Below are positions 50,962 to 61,400 of a stretch of 64,000 bases of DNA, in pieces. The position numbers and the translations under genes are program-made. The stretch lies in assembly GCA_036501665.1 (NCBI GenBank), contig DASXZW010000061.1:80399-144398 (forward strand), read 5' to 3'. The notes below the pieces were generated by a model. The model saw nothing but the letters and a program-made list of their open reading frames with translations. It did no database searches and was not told the origin of the DNA. Origin of the DNA: DATAUD01 sp036501665 (lineage in GTDB: Bacteria; Verrucomicrobiota; Verrucomicrobiia; Limisphaerales; Palsa-1400). Numbering within the stretch: the stretch's first letter is position 1; every line of letters starts with the position of its first letter.

Positions 50962-51681
50962 TTACTCAAAAATATCGAGCACCGCCCGCGCAACCGACGA
51001 TACAGCGCCATGCCATTCCGCGTCATCCCACATCGGTCGCTCGCCCCTTGCGATAATGATCGCCGAAGCCGCGCGCCGCCGGTCCGCCTCCAGATTTTCC
51101 TTGTCCCTGGAACGCGCCTTTTCCAAACCGCCGTCACGTATAAATTCCACAATCCGCCGAAGTTCATCGCGATCAAAAAACGTTCCGTGGTGATTGCAAA
51201 CATCGACGATGACATTGGAGAAATTCGCGAAGTTGACGCGGTTCATCAACTGGCCGCAGGCCGGGCACGGAAGATACCGAATTTGCTTCTCAATCTGGAG
51301 ACCGTCGTTTGACGGCAAATGAGTCGCCATCCCCAACACAACCGACTGCTGGTCGCGGTTCTCACAGATTTGCCGAAGCGTGTCGCCATCCGTCCATGTG
51401 CCTTCACAACTTGGACACTCACGGAGCGATGTCATGCCAATTGTAATCGCCTCCATGCTTGTTTTGCAACGAGGGCAGGGCGCGGGCTTCGCATTTTCGC
51501 TTGGATTCTCCCGATCACCCTTCGCGCCGCAATGAGGGCAGAATTTTTGGCCGATGAACATCATTCCGAAGCAGGACGGGCAGGCGACCGTCGCCAGACG
51601 CGCCCCGCAATGTTCGCACCGCGAAGCATCGGTCGCCGCCGCCGCTCCGCACATTGGACAGCTCAAAGTTTCAGCAGGCAT
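50962..51681 (-). CDS. tandem zinc-ribbon protein (zf-TFIIB type)
   Basis: About 239 residues from ATG 51681. The protein contains at least five CxxC-type pairs: CPMC and CEHC, CPSC and CPHC, CPRC and CPSC, then CPAC and a CNHHGTFFDRDEL end. The two last blocks match the zf-TFIIB domain (C-P-x-C ... C-x-x-C-x-G-x-W-x-D), with HGTFFDRDELRRIVEFI as the second. The C-terminus is charged and polar with no membrane helix. The role is unknown; it may bind nucleic acid or a metal-bearing protein. It is the first gene of a minus-strand group that leads to the sensor kinase. Confidence 0.82.
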   Translation of the reverse strand: MPAETLSCPMCGAAAATDASRCEHCGARLATVACPSCFGMMFIGQKFCPHCGAKGDRENPSENAKPAPCPRCKTSMEAITIGMTSLRECPSCEGTWTDGDTLRQICENRDQQSVVLGMATHLPSNDGLQIEKQIRYLPCPACGQLMNRVNFANFSNVIVDVCNHHGTFFDRDELRRIVEFIRDGGLEKARSRDKENLEADRRRAASAIIIARGERPMWDDAEWHGAVSSVARAVLDIFE

Positions 51682-51740
51682 AAAAAATTTTCGCCATCTT
51701 AACACATTCCCAAATGCGAACAAGCCTCCGCTCATCCATA

Positions 51741-51781
51741 AAACTTCGACGTAGGGACGCCTCGCCGAGGCGTCCGCGGAC
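51741..51781. repeat. family A repeat, half copy (copy 4)
   Basis: AAACTTCG followed by GTAGGGACGCCTCGCC and the closing arm GAGGCGTCC; only the first 9-bp hairpin is present. The left flank AAACTTCG is shared with copies 1 and 2. It lies in the divergent gap of the two flanking genes. Confidence 0.75.
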
Positions 51782-51862
51782 AAATCATTCAGTTTGACTT
51801 CACCCCGCGCCTGTGATTCAGTTTGTAGTTGGGAACCAAAAGGGGATGACACGAGGCATTTT

Positions 51863-54800
51863 ATGAAATCGCTGTTATTTTCAGGACGACGGATTTTTTT
51901 AACCGCTGCCGCTTTAATTTTCACTGCGCTTGCAAGCATCGTCCACGCGCAATCGACCGGTGACTTTTCAATCAGCATTATAGACCCGGGCAATCACTCC
52001 ACTTACACTGCAGGCGCGGAGATCGACTTTAACGCGTTGGTGAATGATCCGCTTGGAAGCGTTGAGTATGTCTCCTTTAGGGCCTCTCCGCTCCCGACCG
52101 GTTTGGTTATCGAACTTGGGACTGCTACCAACGGCGTTCCTGACAATCCGCCAAACATGACTTACAGCTTTGTTTGGTCCAACGCGCTCTATGGTAAAGA
52201 CTGGTTGATTTCCGCCGTGGCCGTCAGCGCCGATGGCACGGAGGCGTCTTCGAAGCCGATCGAAATTTCAGTAATAGCTGATACTAGCTTTTCAGTTGCC
52301 ATCACCAGCCCAACAAATGGCGCAACTTTTCCGGAGCCAACCAATATAAGCCTCATCGCCGCCATCTCCGCGACCAACGACACAATAACGAATGTGGATT
52401 TCTTCGATGGAGCAAATCGTCTCGGAAGCGGCGTTGTCATCGACGCAGGCCCCGCCGGCAACATCTACATGTTTGACTGGAGCAATCAACCCGTCGGTTA
52501 TCACTCCATCACCGCGACCGCCGCCGACACCAACGGCGCTACCATCACATCCGAGGCTGTCAATATCACAGTGGACAGCGACACGAATTCCCCGGCGGTC
52601 GTCACCATAACGCAGCCCACCAATGGATCAACCTATCTCGCTCCCGCAGACATTCTGATCAGCGCCGCAGTGAACGACCCAAATGCCGCCACCGACATTG
52701 CCTCAGTTGTATTTTCTGCGGCGCCCGCCGGAGGCGGAGTCCACACGCCTTTTATAATTATTCTCGGAACCGTCACAAACTTCATTGCGATAGATCCTCC
52801 GGTTCGATTTTATAAGTATGAATGGTCCAACGCTCTTGTTGGCGCCTGGTCCATCGAAGCCACCGCAGTCAACTCGAACGGAACTGCAATCGGCTCAGAT
52901 TCCGCGCAGGTCACCGTGCGGGGCAACTCCTCCCTCTTCGTCGATATCGCCAGCCCCACCAATGGCGCTGTATTCCCGGGTCCAACAAACATCCAATTGA
53001 TCGCAGGCGTTGTCACCACGAATGACGCCGCCGTTTCAGTCGAGTTTTTCGACGGCGCAACATCCATTGGCGTGGTATCCAATTGGGTCGTAGTGGACCC
53101 GCCCGGGTCGCCGGGCCTGCCGCCGGCTAGTCACGCTTATTTTTTCGATTGGACCAACGACTCTCCCGGAACACACTCGCTCACAGCATTGGCAACCGAT
53201 ACAAACGGAAACACAATTTCCTCGTCGCCAGTTACCATCACCATCGGAACGGAAACGAATCCACCGCCAACCGTCCAATTCACTCAGCCCACCAACGGAG
53301 CAAACTTTGTCGCTCCCGCAAACATCCAATTCATTGTCTCAGTTTACAACCCGACCGGAGACGTTGGCGCAGTCAACTTTACCGCAACCCAAGCTGGCGA
53401 TTTACTTCCGCCGATACTGCTTCTGGGAACCGTCTCGAATTTCACCTCGCTCGATCCTCCGACCCGCGTTTACACATTCACTTGGTCGAATGCGCTTCTC
53501 GGCACTTGGAACGTCCAGGCTTCGGCCTCCACTTCGGACGGCACTTTGATCGGTTCAGACAAAGTTCAGATCAACGTGCAAAGGAACTCGTCCCTCTTTG
53601 TGGATATTGCCAATCCCACCAACGGTGAAACGATTTCGGGACCAACCAATATCGAGTTGATCGCAGGCGTGCGCGTTTCGAATGGTTTCCCGGTAACTGT
53701 TGAATTTTTTGATAACGGCGAGTCCATTGGCGTCGTCTCAAATGGAGCCGTCGTCGATCCGCCCGGCTCGCCCGGCTTGCCGCCGGGTAGTCTTGCCTAT
53801 CTCTTCAATTGGACAATCCAGACCATCGGCTCTCACATTCTCACCGCCGTCGCGTCTGACGCAAATGAATCTTCCGTAGCCTCAGATACCGTGTCATTTT
53901 TCGTGAACAATCCGGCATTTCCGCCGGTCCCGGTACGAATAACAAGCCCGCCCGACAAGTCCGCTTTCCGGTCGCCGGTCAATGTGACGATGCTTGCCTA
54001 TGTAGAAGCTCCCCCGCTTCATTCTGTTACTGTTGAATTCTTCGCCGGAACTAACGCGCTCGGTTCAGGGAAAAAGTTTCAGTCGGGTCCAATCTCTTTC
54101 GGTAACCCGCCGACTGGTCCAAGTGGCCCCCTGCTGTCAAATGTATTTGCATTAACCTGGACCAACCCGCCCCCCGGCGATTACCCGCTGACGGCGCTCG
54201 CAACGGTGTTGGGAGGCAGCTTGTCCACCTCAGCGCCTGTCAATATCACAATTTTGCCGCCTCCTCCGTCGCCTTCCAATGCGCCAGATGTCGTCAGCAT
54301 CGTCGCGACTGATCCCATCGCCGTTGCGGGCACAAATTGCTGGACGTGGCTCGGTGGCCCGCTTTCGTGGAGCAATTGGCAATCGCCCACGTCCATTTTA
54401 ACTCGGATCACAAACTGCGGCCCTAACGACGCCACATTTTCTGTCTTCCGAAGAGGCAACACGAATAATGACCTTGTCGTCAACTACACGATTGGTGGAA
54501 CCGCAACCAATGGCGCGGATTACCTCGCGCTTCCCGGAAGCGTGACCATCCCCGCAGGACAGGCCGAAGCGGACATCACGCTTGTCCCCATCTATGCAGC
54601 CTCAAATTTCAGCAGCACAGTGATTCTAACGCTCGAAATTCCAACCAACCAGCCTCCGCCGTATCAATTGGGCTTCCCGCGCAACGCCGAAGCTCTAATT
54701 ATTGACAACGTCGGTCCTCGAGCGGCCAGCGGCGGCGCGCTCCTTCCAGACCGTTCGTTCCACCTCTCTCTGAATGGCCCCGACGGCGCGTGGTTCCACA

Positions 54801-54949
54801 TTGATTACTCGACCGACCTTGTCAATTGGACGCCCATCTGCACCAATCAAGTCGTCAACGGCTCAATTGACTTCGTCGATCCCGACGCCTCGGCATCCGG
54901 CGAGCGCATCTATCGCACCGTTCCCTTGTCCGGCCCGCCACAGAATTAA
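51863..54949 (+). CDS. exported protein with Ig-like repeats and Calx-beta-like domain
   Basis: A 1028-residue secreted protein. ATG 51863 has a good ribosome site (GAGG, six bases upstream) and opens a signal peptide MKSLLFSGRRIFLTAAALIF that ends after VHA (about residue 30). The body holds three pairs of Ig-like domains of about 100 residues each (A type: ITQPTNGSTY ... TWSNAL; B type: FVDIASPTNGAVFPGPTN ... FFDGATSIGVV), then another Ig-like domain, a Calx-beta-like segment (GGTATNGADYLALPGSVTIP) and a C-terminal domain of the LNGPDGAWFHIDYSTDLVNW type. Probably a surface adhesin or part of the cell envelope; no catalytic motif is seen. Confidence 0.88.
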   Translation: MKSLLFSGRRIFLTAAALIFTALASIVHAQSTGDFSISIIDPGNHSTYTAGAEIDFNALVNDPLGSVEYVSFRASPLPTGLVIELGTATNGVPDNPPNMTYSFVWSNALYGKDWLISAVAVSADGTEASSKPIEISVIADTSFSVAITSPTNGATFPEPTNISLIAAISATNDTITNVDFFDGANRLGSGVVIDAGPAGNIYMFDWSNQPVGYHSITATAADTNGATITSEAVNITVDSDTNSPAVVTITQPTNGSTYLAPADILISAAVNDPNAATDIASVVFSAAPAGGGVHTPFIIILGTVTNFIAIDPPVRFYKYEWSNALVGAWSIEATAVNSNGTAIGSDSAQVTVRGNSSLFVDIASPTNGAVFPGPTNIQLIAGVVTTNDAAVSVEFFDGATSIGVVSNWVVVDPPGSPGLPPASHAYFFDWTNDSPGTHSLTALATDTNGNTISSSPVTITIGTETNPPPTVQFTQPTNGANFVAPANIQFIVSVYNPTGDVGAVNFTATQAGDLLPPILLLGTVSNFTSLDPPTRVYTFTWSNALLGTWNVQASASTSDGTLIGSDKVQINVQRNSSLFVDIANPTNGETISGPTNIELIAGVRVSNGFPVTVEFFDNGESIGVVSNGAVVDPPGSPGLPPGSLAYLFNWTIQTIGSHILTAVASDANESSVASDTVSFFVNNPAFPPVPVRITSPPDKSAFRSPVNVTMLAYVEAPPLHSVTVEFFAGTNALGSGKKFQSGPISFGNPPTGPSGPLLSNVFALTWTNPPPGDYPLTALATVLGGSLSTSAPVNITILPPPPSPSNAPDVVSIVATDPIAVAGTNCWTWLGGPLSWSNWQSPTSILTRITNCGPNDATFSVFRRGNTNNDLVVNYTIGGTATNGADYLALPGSVTIPAGQAEADITLVPIYAASNFSSTVILTLEIPTNQPPPYQLGFPRNAEALIIDNVGPRAASGGALLPDRSFHLSLNGPDGAWFHIDYSTDLVNWTPICTNQVVNGSIDFVDPDASASGERIYRTVPLSGPPQN

Positions 54950-54978
54950 CTAAGTCACCCCCTGTATTTGCAGTTGAC

Positions 54979-55009
54979 TGGTAGGGACGCCTCGCCGATG
55001 CGTCCGTGA
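54979..55009. repeat. family A repeat, degenerate half copy (copy 5)
   Basis: TGGTAGGGACGCCTCGCC followed by an imperfect closing arm GATGCGTCC; the second hairpin is missing. It lies 30 bases after the Ig-protein stop and may mark the end of that transcript. Confidence 0.65.
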
Positions 55010-55094
55010 TACATCAGGAAACCATACCCGCCTCAAGGAAATAAACCGTTCCTATTGACCCGTGTTTCCCCGCCGTGCATCCTGTCGCCGGCGA

Positions 55095-57338
55095 ATGAAC
55101 AACGACAACCGCCTCAAGCTCCGGATTTCCCTTGCCCTGGCGGCGGTGACATTGACGGTTTATTCGCAGGCTCTGCGATTCCAGTTCCTGACCTTCGACG
55201 ATCAGGCTTACGTCACAGAAAATCGCCATGTGGTTTCCGGCCTGACCGCCGAGAACATTGCATGGGCCTTCCACGCCGTCGTCGCCGGCAATTGGCATCC
55301 GGTCACGATGCTTTCGCACATGACCGACACCCAGGTTTACGGGTTAAATCCTTGGGGCCACCATCTGACAAACATCCTCCTTCACACCGCAAATTCCATC
55401 CTGCTGTTTTTTCTCCTCGCGCAAATGACCTCCGGAATCTGGCCCAGCGCATGCGTCGCCGCATTGTTTGCTTTGCATCCAACCCGCGTCGAATCTGTCG
55501 CCTGGATCGCCGAGCGCAAAGATGTCCTCTGCGCATTCTTCTGCTTCCTCGCAATATGGGCATATCTAAAAGCGCAGGAATCCAATTCCAAATTCCGCTA
55601 CACCACGGTGACAATACTTTTTTTGTTGGCGCTGATGTCAAAGCCAATGGCCGTCACTTTGCCGTTCGTCCTGCTGCTCTTGGATTTGTGGCCATTGCAA
55701 CGCGTCAAAGGATTGGACTGGCCCGTTTGGCGTCGTCTAGTCATCGAAAAATTGCCATTGCTCCTCCTGAGCGTGGCCTGGTGCGGCGTAACGATGTGGG
55801 CGCAAAGCAAAGACAAAGCCGTCGCTTCCGAGGTCGAATTGCCTCTTATCGGCCGGCTGAATCACGCGATGATCTCCTATTGGGTTTACATCCGCCTTCT
55901 GATTTTTCCATGGCATTTGTCCGCCTACTATCCATACGAGCGCCACGAATCTTTGCTCCTGGGACTGGTGGCTGCCGTCGGCCTCGCGCTTGTCACAATA
56001 ATTTCCATCGCCTGCATCAGACTACGCCCCTACCTAACGGTAGGCTGGCTCTGGTTTCTCGGTATGCTCGTCCCCGTGGTCGGATTTGTCCAAGTCGGCG
56101 GTCAGGCGTGGGCGGACCGTTATCTTTATCTGCCGGCAATCGGGTTTTTTATAATCGTCGTTTGGGGCCTTGCGGAATGGACAACACGTTCCCCCGCGAT
56201 AAAAATTTTAATCCCGATCGTCGCCGTAATCCTCGTTGCCGCCACTTCCAATGAACTCGGCTATTGGAAAGACACTGGAACGCTCTTTGGTCGCGCGATC
56301 GAAATCACTGACAACAATTATCTCGCCATGACGCTCAAGGGCAGCATGGATGCCGACACCGGCAATCTCGACAGCGCGATCGCCCTTTATCGCCGGGCGC
56401 TCGATTGCAAACCGAAATATCCCGAGGCCCATTTCTTCCTTGGCCGCGCACTGGAAAGAAAAGGCCAGACAAACGACGCGATGACCGAGTTCAGGCAGGC
56501 ATTGAAACTCCGCCAGGACTTCGACGCCGCCCACGTGATGGTCGGGTTGATCCTCACAAAAGAAGGCAAATACGACGAAGCCGTCAAGCATTACAAGGCC
56601 GCCCTCAGCACAAACCCAGACTCAGCCGCCGCACAAAGCGATTGGGGCATGGCCCTCGCAAAACAAGCCCGCTGGCAGGAAAGCATCGGCCATTACGAGG
56701 AAGCGTTGCGACTAGACCCGACCCAGGCCGAGGCCCACAACAACCTGGCGATAGATTATTTGCAAACTGGACACCTGCCGGAAGGCATCCGTGAACTTCG
56801 TCAAACTTTGAAGCTGAACCCCGGAGCCGTTGACACGGAGTTTAATCTTGGCCAGGCGCTCAACCAGAACGAACAATGGTCTGAGGCTGCGGAAATTCTC
56901 CTTCCACTGGCAAAGGAACATCCATCCCACTTCAATGCGCAATTCCAGTGCGGCCTCGCGGAAGAGCATCTCCGCCAAACACGCGACGCCATGAGTCATT
57001 ACGCGGCGGCGTTGCTGCAAAACCCGGATTTCCCCGAAGCCTTGCAACATCTGGCGTGGATCGCAGCAACTGATGCCCGGCCCGAACTCCGCAACGGCGC
57101 CCAAGCCGTCGAACTCGCGGAGCATGCTTGTCAGCTTACCGGTGAAAAACGTCCCAGCATATTGTTGACTCTCTCAGCCGCGTACGCCGAAACCGGACGA
57201 TTTAAGGAAGCCCTGGCCACAGTCGAAAAAGCCGGCAACCTTGCCAAGGCCCAAGGCCAGCAAACCCTCGAAGCCCAAGCGCAGAAATTCCAAAAGTTGT
57301 TTGAGTCCGGCCAGTCATTCCACGGCGACTCCAAATGA
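55095..57338 (+). CDS. TMTC-like membrane glycosyltransferase with TPR domain
   Basis: A 747-residue protein. The first 420 residues have about ten transmembrane helices in the pattern of GT-C enzymes and of TMTC/DUF1736 proteins: FDDQAYVTEN (catalytic-type acidic pair in the first loop), GNWHPVTMLSHMTD, HHLTNILLHTANSILLF, ALHPTRVESVAWIAERKDVL and GGQAWADRYLYLPAIG. The C-terminal 300 residues are at least seven TPRs (such as YPEAHFFLGRALERKGQTND). In animals TMTC proteins add O-mannose to cadherin-like Ig folds; bacterial relatives are unstudied. It follows a large Ig-repeat protein gene. Start ATG 55095. Confidence 0.82.
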   Translation: MNNDNRLKLRISLALAAVTLTVYSQALRFQFLTFDDQAYVTENRHVVSGLTAENIAWAFHAVVAGNWHPVTMLSHMTDTQVYGLNPWGHHLTNILLHTANSILLFFLLAQMTSGIWPSACVAALFALHPTRVESVAWIAERKDVLCAFFCFLAIWAYLKAQESNSKFRYTTVTILFLLALMSKPMAVTLPFVLLLLDLWPLQRVKGLDWPVWRRLVIEKLPLLLLSVAWCGVTMWAQSKDKAVASEVELPLIGRLNHAMISYWVYIRLLIFPWHLSAYYPYERHESLLLGLVAAVGLALVTIISIACIRLRPYLTVGWLWFLGMLVPVVGFVQVGGQAWADRYLYLPAIGFFIIVVWGLAEWTTRSPAIKILIPIVAVILVAATSNELGYWKDTGTLFGRAIEITDNNYLAMTLKGSMDADTGNLDSAIALYRRALDCKPKYPEAHFFLGRALERKGQTNDAMTEFRQALKLRQDFDAAHVMVGLILTKEGKYDEAVKHYKAALSTNPDSAAAQSDWGMALAKQARWQESIGHYEEALRLDPTQAEAHNNLAIDYLQTGHLPEGIRELRQTLKLNPGAVDTEFNLGQALNQNEQWSEAAEILLPLAKEHPSHFNAQFQCGLAEEHLRQTRDAMSHYAAALLQNPDFPEALQHLAWIAATDARPELRNGAQAVELAEHACQLTGEKRPSILLTLSAAYAETGRFKEALATVEKAGNLAKAQGQQTLEAQAQKFQKLFESGQSFHGDSK

Positions 57339-57379
57339 GAAGAGAAGGGGCGTATCTCATTTTTTTGGCAGTTTCCTTT

Positions 57380-57490
57380 GAACGGCCTGAAAGGCCTTGT
57401 CATTACAGCCAGGGGCAGAGCGAAGCGTCGCCCCTGGATGACCGAATTTAACACTTCAAAAGCCCTGTGAGGGCTCTTCAAAAACCCTAT
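57380..57490. repeat. three-hairpin intergenic element
   Basis: GGCC-TGAAA-GGCC near 57384-57396, CCAGGGGC (57409-57416) with GCCCCTGG (57430-57437), and AGCCCT-GTG-AGGGCT (57461-57475). The element lies in the 229-base gap of two convergent genes, so it can serve as a bidirectional terminator; the remainder of the gap shows nothing else I can support. Confidence 0.65.
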
Positions 57491-57567
57491 GCAGTTCCAC
57501 GACAAAATTAATTCGCTCCGTTGGGGTGGGCCAAAAAGTAAGATGCACCCCCAAATGACGCCGCAGA

Positions 57568-58452
57568 TCAATTTCCAAGAAAAACCCTATACGCAGGATC
57601 CCAAATGACATCCGCGACCGGCGCTTCCAGCTTCGCGCCGAAATTCGCGCCGTTCGTCAAATAGGAATCCCTGTAATAAGAGGCATGGCCGTCGCAAAAA
57701 TTAAGAACAGCGCCCTTGGAATGCCGCGAAGCCAGGCTCTTGAATCGCAGGCCCGGAAGCTGGTTGTTGTATGCTGCGCCGTCGTTATCCACCTCGGTGA
57801 AAGGATTAAACGCGGCGTCAAACAAAAGCACCGTCGCAGCGGGCTTGGGCAGGCCCGATATTTTTGGCATTTTGCCATAGGGATAAGTGTTTCCCAAAGG
57901 ATCTCCGGAGGTGGAAGTTCCAATCACTTTATTCAAGTCAAGGGATTGGCAATAACCGAAGTAACCCACCGAGGGCCAGGTCTCCGGGGCCGTGGCCAAT
58001 TGCGTCGCCGCCTGGGCCATCGTCATTTGAATGGCGGGACAAAACCAGAACGGGCTTCCCGCGCCGCCGGGAAAGGGCATATACGAGTACGGCTTGCTTG
58101 TCGGCGCCCCGGTGATGAAGTCAACCTTGTTTGACGCGTACGAAGACAGCGTTCTGCCAGCCGCGTACGGCGGCAGCAAGTTAAACCACGCCGTCGGGTC
58201 GGCCGCCGTTCCATACGGATACGTGCCTGTGTAATCCTCGGAATCGCCCATTCCGTCGGTCGTCAGAAAGTCCCGGTTATCCCCCGCATACATCTGCTCC
58301 GCCAGCGCCCATTGTTTTAGGTTTGACAAGCAGCCGGCCTGCTGGGCCTGCTGCTTGGCGCGGGACAGCGCAGGCAGGAGCATCGCCGCCAGTATCGCAA
58401 TAATGGCGATGACAACCAATAGCTCAATCAGCGTAAAGCCTCGCGTTTTCAT
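57568..58452 (-). CDS. prepilin-type N-methylation protein (pseudopilin-like, H-x-DG)
   Basis: About 294 residues from ATG 58452 (ATG 58464 also possible). The leader MKTRGFTLIELLVVIAIIAI is a textbook type IV/type II pseudopilin sequence, followed by LAAMLLPALSRAKQQAQQ. The C-terminal part contains SRHSKGAVLNFCDGHASYYR, the H...DG ending typical of the very large family of such proteins in Verrucomicrobia and Planctomycetes (DUF1559-like group). They are processed by prepilin peptidase and are probably carried to the surface. Start is 36 bases from the end of the giant gene upstream on the same strand; the two may be co-transcribed. Role unknown. Confidence 0.88.
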   Translation of the reverse strand: MKTRGFTLIELLVVIAIIAILAAMLLPALSRAKQQAQQAGCLSNLKQWALAEQMYAGDNRDFLTTDGMGDSEDYTGTYPYGTAADPTAWFNLLPPYAAGRTLSSYASNKVDFITGAPTSKPYSYMPFPGGAGSPFWFCPAIQMTMAQAATQLATAPETWPSVGYFGYCQSLDLNKVIGTSTSGDPLGNTYPYGKMPKISGLPKPAATVLLFDAAFNPFTEVDNDGAAYNNQLPGLRFKSLASRHSKGAVLNFCDGHASYYRDSYLTNGANFGAKLEAPVADVIWDPAYRVFLGN

Positions 58453-58488
58453 GTTGCCGACCATGTTTCGCGCGCGGCCTTTCGTTCA

Positions 58489-61400
58489 TTAGGGACTGAC
58501 AATCTCATAGAATTTCATCGCGTTGGTCGCGTTGGAATCCGTGTATGTTCCCAGCGTATTGCTGAAGACAAGGCCCGACACCAGGTTTGAGAACGGCTTT
58601 GTTATATCCGCCGAATACCAGACGCTGTAGGTGTAATTGCTCGGAACCGCCGTCCAGTTCAGCGTGATGCTGTTCGTTCCCGATGTGTTTGTGACCGTGG
58701 ACAACCCGGCGGACAAATTCAATATGTTTGTCAGCGGCGGCAAGGACGCGGGCGCCACGAGATTGGACCAGACCGTGAACGAGATTCCGATTGTTCCGTC
58801 ATCCTGGATCAAAGGCCCCGCGATGCTCGTGGCAAACGGCGGTATCGGTTGCCCTACAACGAAATTCGTATCCTGATCGCTGATAAACACCGTGTACTGT
58901 TCGCCGGAATTGTTGGTGATTATGTAATTCTGGTTGGTGAACAGCGCGCCAGGCGTGTAAGCCGCGAAGTAAAGATTGGTGATCACCACCACCGATCCTT
59001 CAACGTTGGTCGAAAGCTCCGGTGACAGCGGCGCAACATCATTTCCCCACGGGAAGAGAATCGGCGTCGGCATCGGGAAATTCGTCCCCACGACGAAGTT
59101 AGTATAGCCAGTCGTACCTTCGGAGACATCCAGCTCATAATTGTCCACATACGAAGAGAGCGTTCCTGTCGCTGTAACTTCGTCGCCAAGGGCCGGACGG
59201 AAATCCGCTCCAAAGGTGACAAAGAGATTGATGCCTCCAGTGCTGTCCTGCAGGTAATAGGAAGCGGTGTTGCCCGTCGTCTGATTCGTCGCAGTAGTGA
59301 TGACGCCCGTAACAGTATAGAACGTCGATGCGTCAGAAGGTTGGTATGTTACCGGGTTGAGCAAGCTGCGCAGATAACCGATTGTCACACTCTTCGGCCC
59401 GGTGACAGTCAAGAACGCGTTGCTGCTCTGCGTCTGGAACACACCATTGTCACCCGTTGCAATGACAAAGTAAGTGCCGGTCTCATTAGTCGTCAGGCTT
59501 GATAGTGTGAGGTCCGCGTTCGTAATACCGAGAGATACTGCCGCAACATCGACTGCATTGCTGAAATACCACTCATAGGTAATCGGGCCGGTGCCGGTTG
59601 CAAGCGAATGCAAAATAACAGTTCCGCCCTGCGAATTAGTTGTGTCAGCGTCCGGCTGGACCGTAAACACAGGCGGTGTCGCCACGGTATTTACAAGAAT
59701 CACGGCATTGGAGCTTTGAATCGGGCCTCCCACCGCTCCCGTGACAACCACATAATAGGTTCCACTATTGGTCGCTTGAAGCGGATTGAAACTCAATGTC
59801 GGCGTCGCAGACCCGGTGATGGAACCGCCGTCAGTCAACGGTGTGCCACCAAAATACCAGGCATACGTAAGGCCGCTGCCCGCTGTTCCGATTCCCGAAG
59901 CCGCAACCTCCATCGTGTAGGAAGTTCCCGAAAAATTGGTCGTTCCAACCGGCTGCAACCCAATGATCGGATTGGTCGCCGTCACGTCTTGCGTCACAAC
60001 GGAGTAGCCGCTGCCAGCGCCGTTCCAATCAAAGGATACAACCAGGTTGTCCATTTCCATAACCCCTTCACCCTCTCCTTTTGGAGTCGAGTCGGTGCGT
60101 TGCCGCAAGCCGAACGCCGCCATCGCATTGGTCGGACTGATGCCGTCCGTCGCAGCGCCCGAACTGACGCCGCCAACACTCGCCGCAGTGACATCGCTGA
60201 GGGTGGCCGGATTGATCGCCATTCCCGAGACCTGGCTGTTAAGGTCCAAATAGAAGACCACTGTGTAATCAATCCCAGGCGCAAGATCCAAAGGCACGAC
60301 AACGTTCGGACCGCTGGAAGCAGACGGGGTGGAGTCGTTCTGCCCGTTCGCAATGCCAAGGCGATACGTGCCAGGGAACGCCGTCGGCGACATGTTCGGG
60401 GTCAAACTCGGCGAGTTGGAAGTCAGTGTGAAAATCCTCCCAAAGAAACCGAAGTTGGTGTCCTCAAAATTGGCGAAATAGACGCCGCCCGGATTGCTGG
60501 GTAGGACGCTCAAGTTGATGGTGAAGCTCGACCACACCACCGTGCCGTTGACCGGCATGCTGAACAGACTTTGCGCATCCGTCGTGGCGTTGCTTTCGCT
60601 GACCTGCACCCTGCCATTTGTGACAATTTCTGGATTGCTGCCGTTAATGTCGGTCCAGGGAGAACCGGCGTCGCCGAACAGATTTCCGTTGGGATACGAG
60701 AATGTGTCCTTCAGCAAGACGGGAGTGAACGCAACAGTCGTCACCGCGCTGGTGACGGAATTGCCCAAGCCATTGGAAACAATCACAGAATATTGGGCCG
60801 ACGAGATGGTGCCTGCATTGGGAACCGACAACGTGGTGGCATTCGCCCCCGACAACGCCAATCCGTTCAAAAGCCATTGGTAACCCAAGGTCGGCGCGCC
60901 AATCGCTGTGACAGAAAGCGTTGTGGTGACGCCCGGCAGATTCGTCGAGCCCATTGGCTGTGCGGTGATGATCGGATCAATAACAGTCAGCGTCGCGGAA
61001 TTGGTCGCAGGCTGCGCTCCAAAACTGTTGCTCGCCGTGACCGTATAGGTTCCATTGTATGTCGCAAACGCCGGGCTGATGATAAGCGTCGGGGAGCTGG
61101 AGCCTGACACAGAAGCGCCATCTGTCAGCGGCGCGCCATTAAGCTGCCAGTAATAAGTCAAATTTGCCCCAACCGCTGATGCGGTGAATGAAGCAGTCCC
61201 TCCCGCATTCACTGTAAGGCTCGTCGGCGGATTGATGCCGACGTTGAAGGGCGAGTTTGGAGTCTGAACGGTCAAAAGCACACTACCGCTCGCCGTCGTT
61301 CCATAACCATTCTTAACGGCGACCGCCACCATGGTTCCAGTCTGATTAAGATTCAAATCGGTCAGGGTCACGGACGAATTGGTCCCCCCATCGACCTCCG

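Noticed and set aside
55055..56254. 399-codon open frame on the plus strand
   Set aside because: Out-of-frame shadow of the TMTC-like gene; very rich in Arg and Pro, no domain visible.
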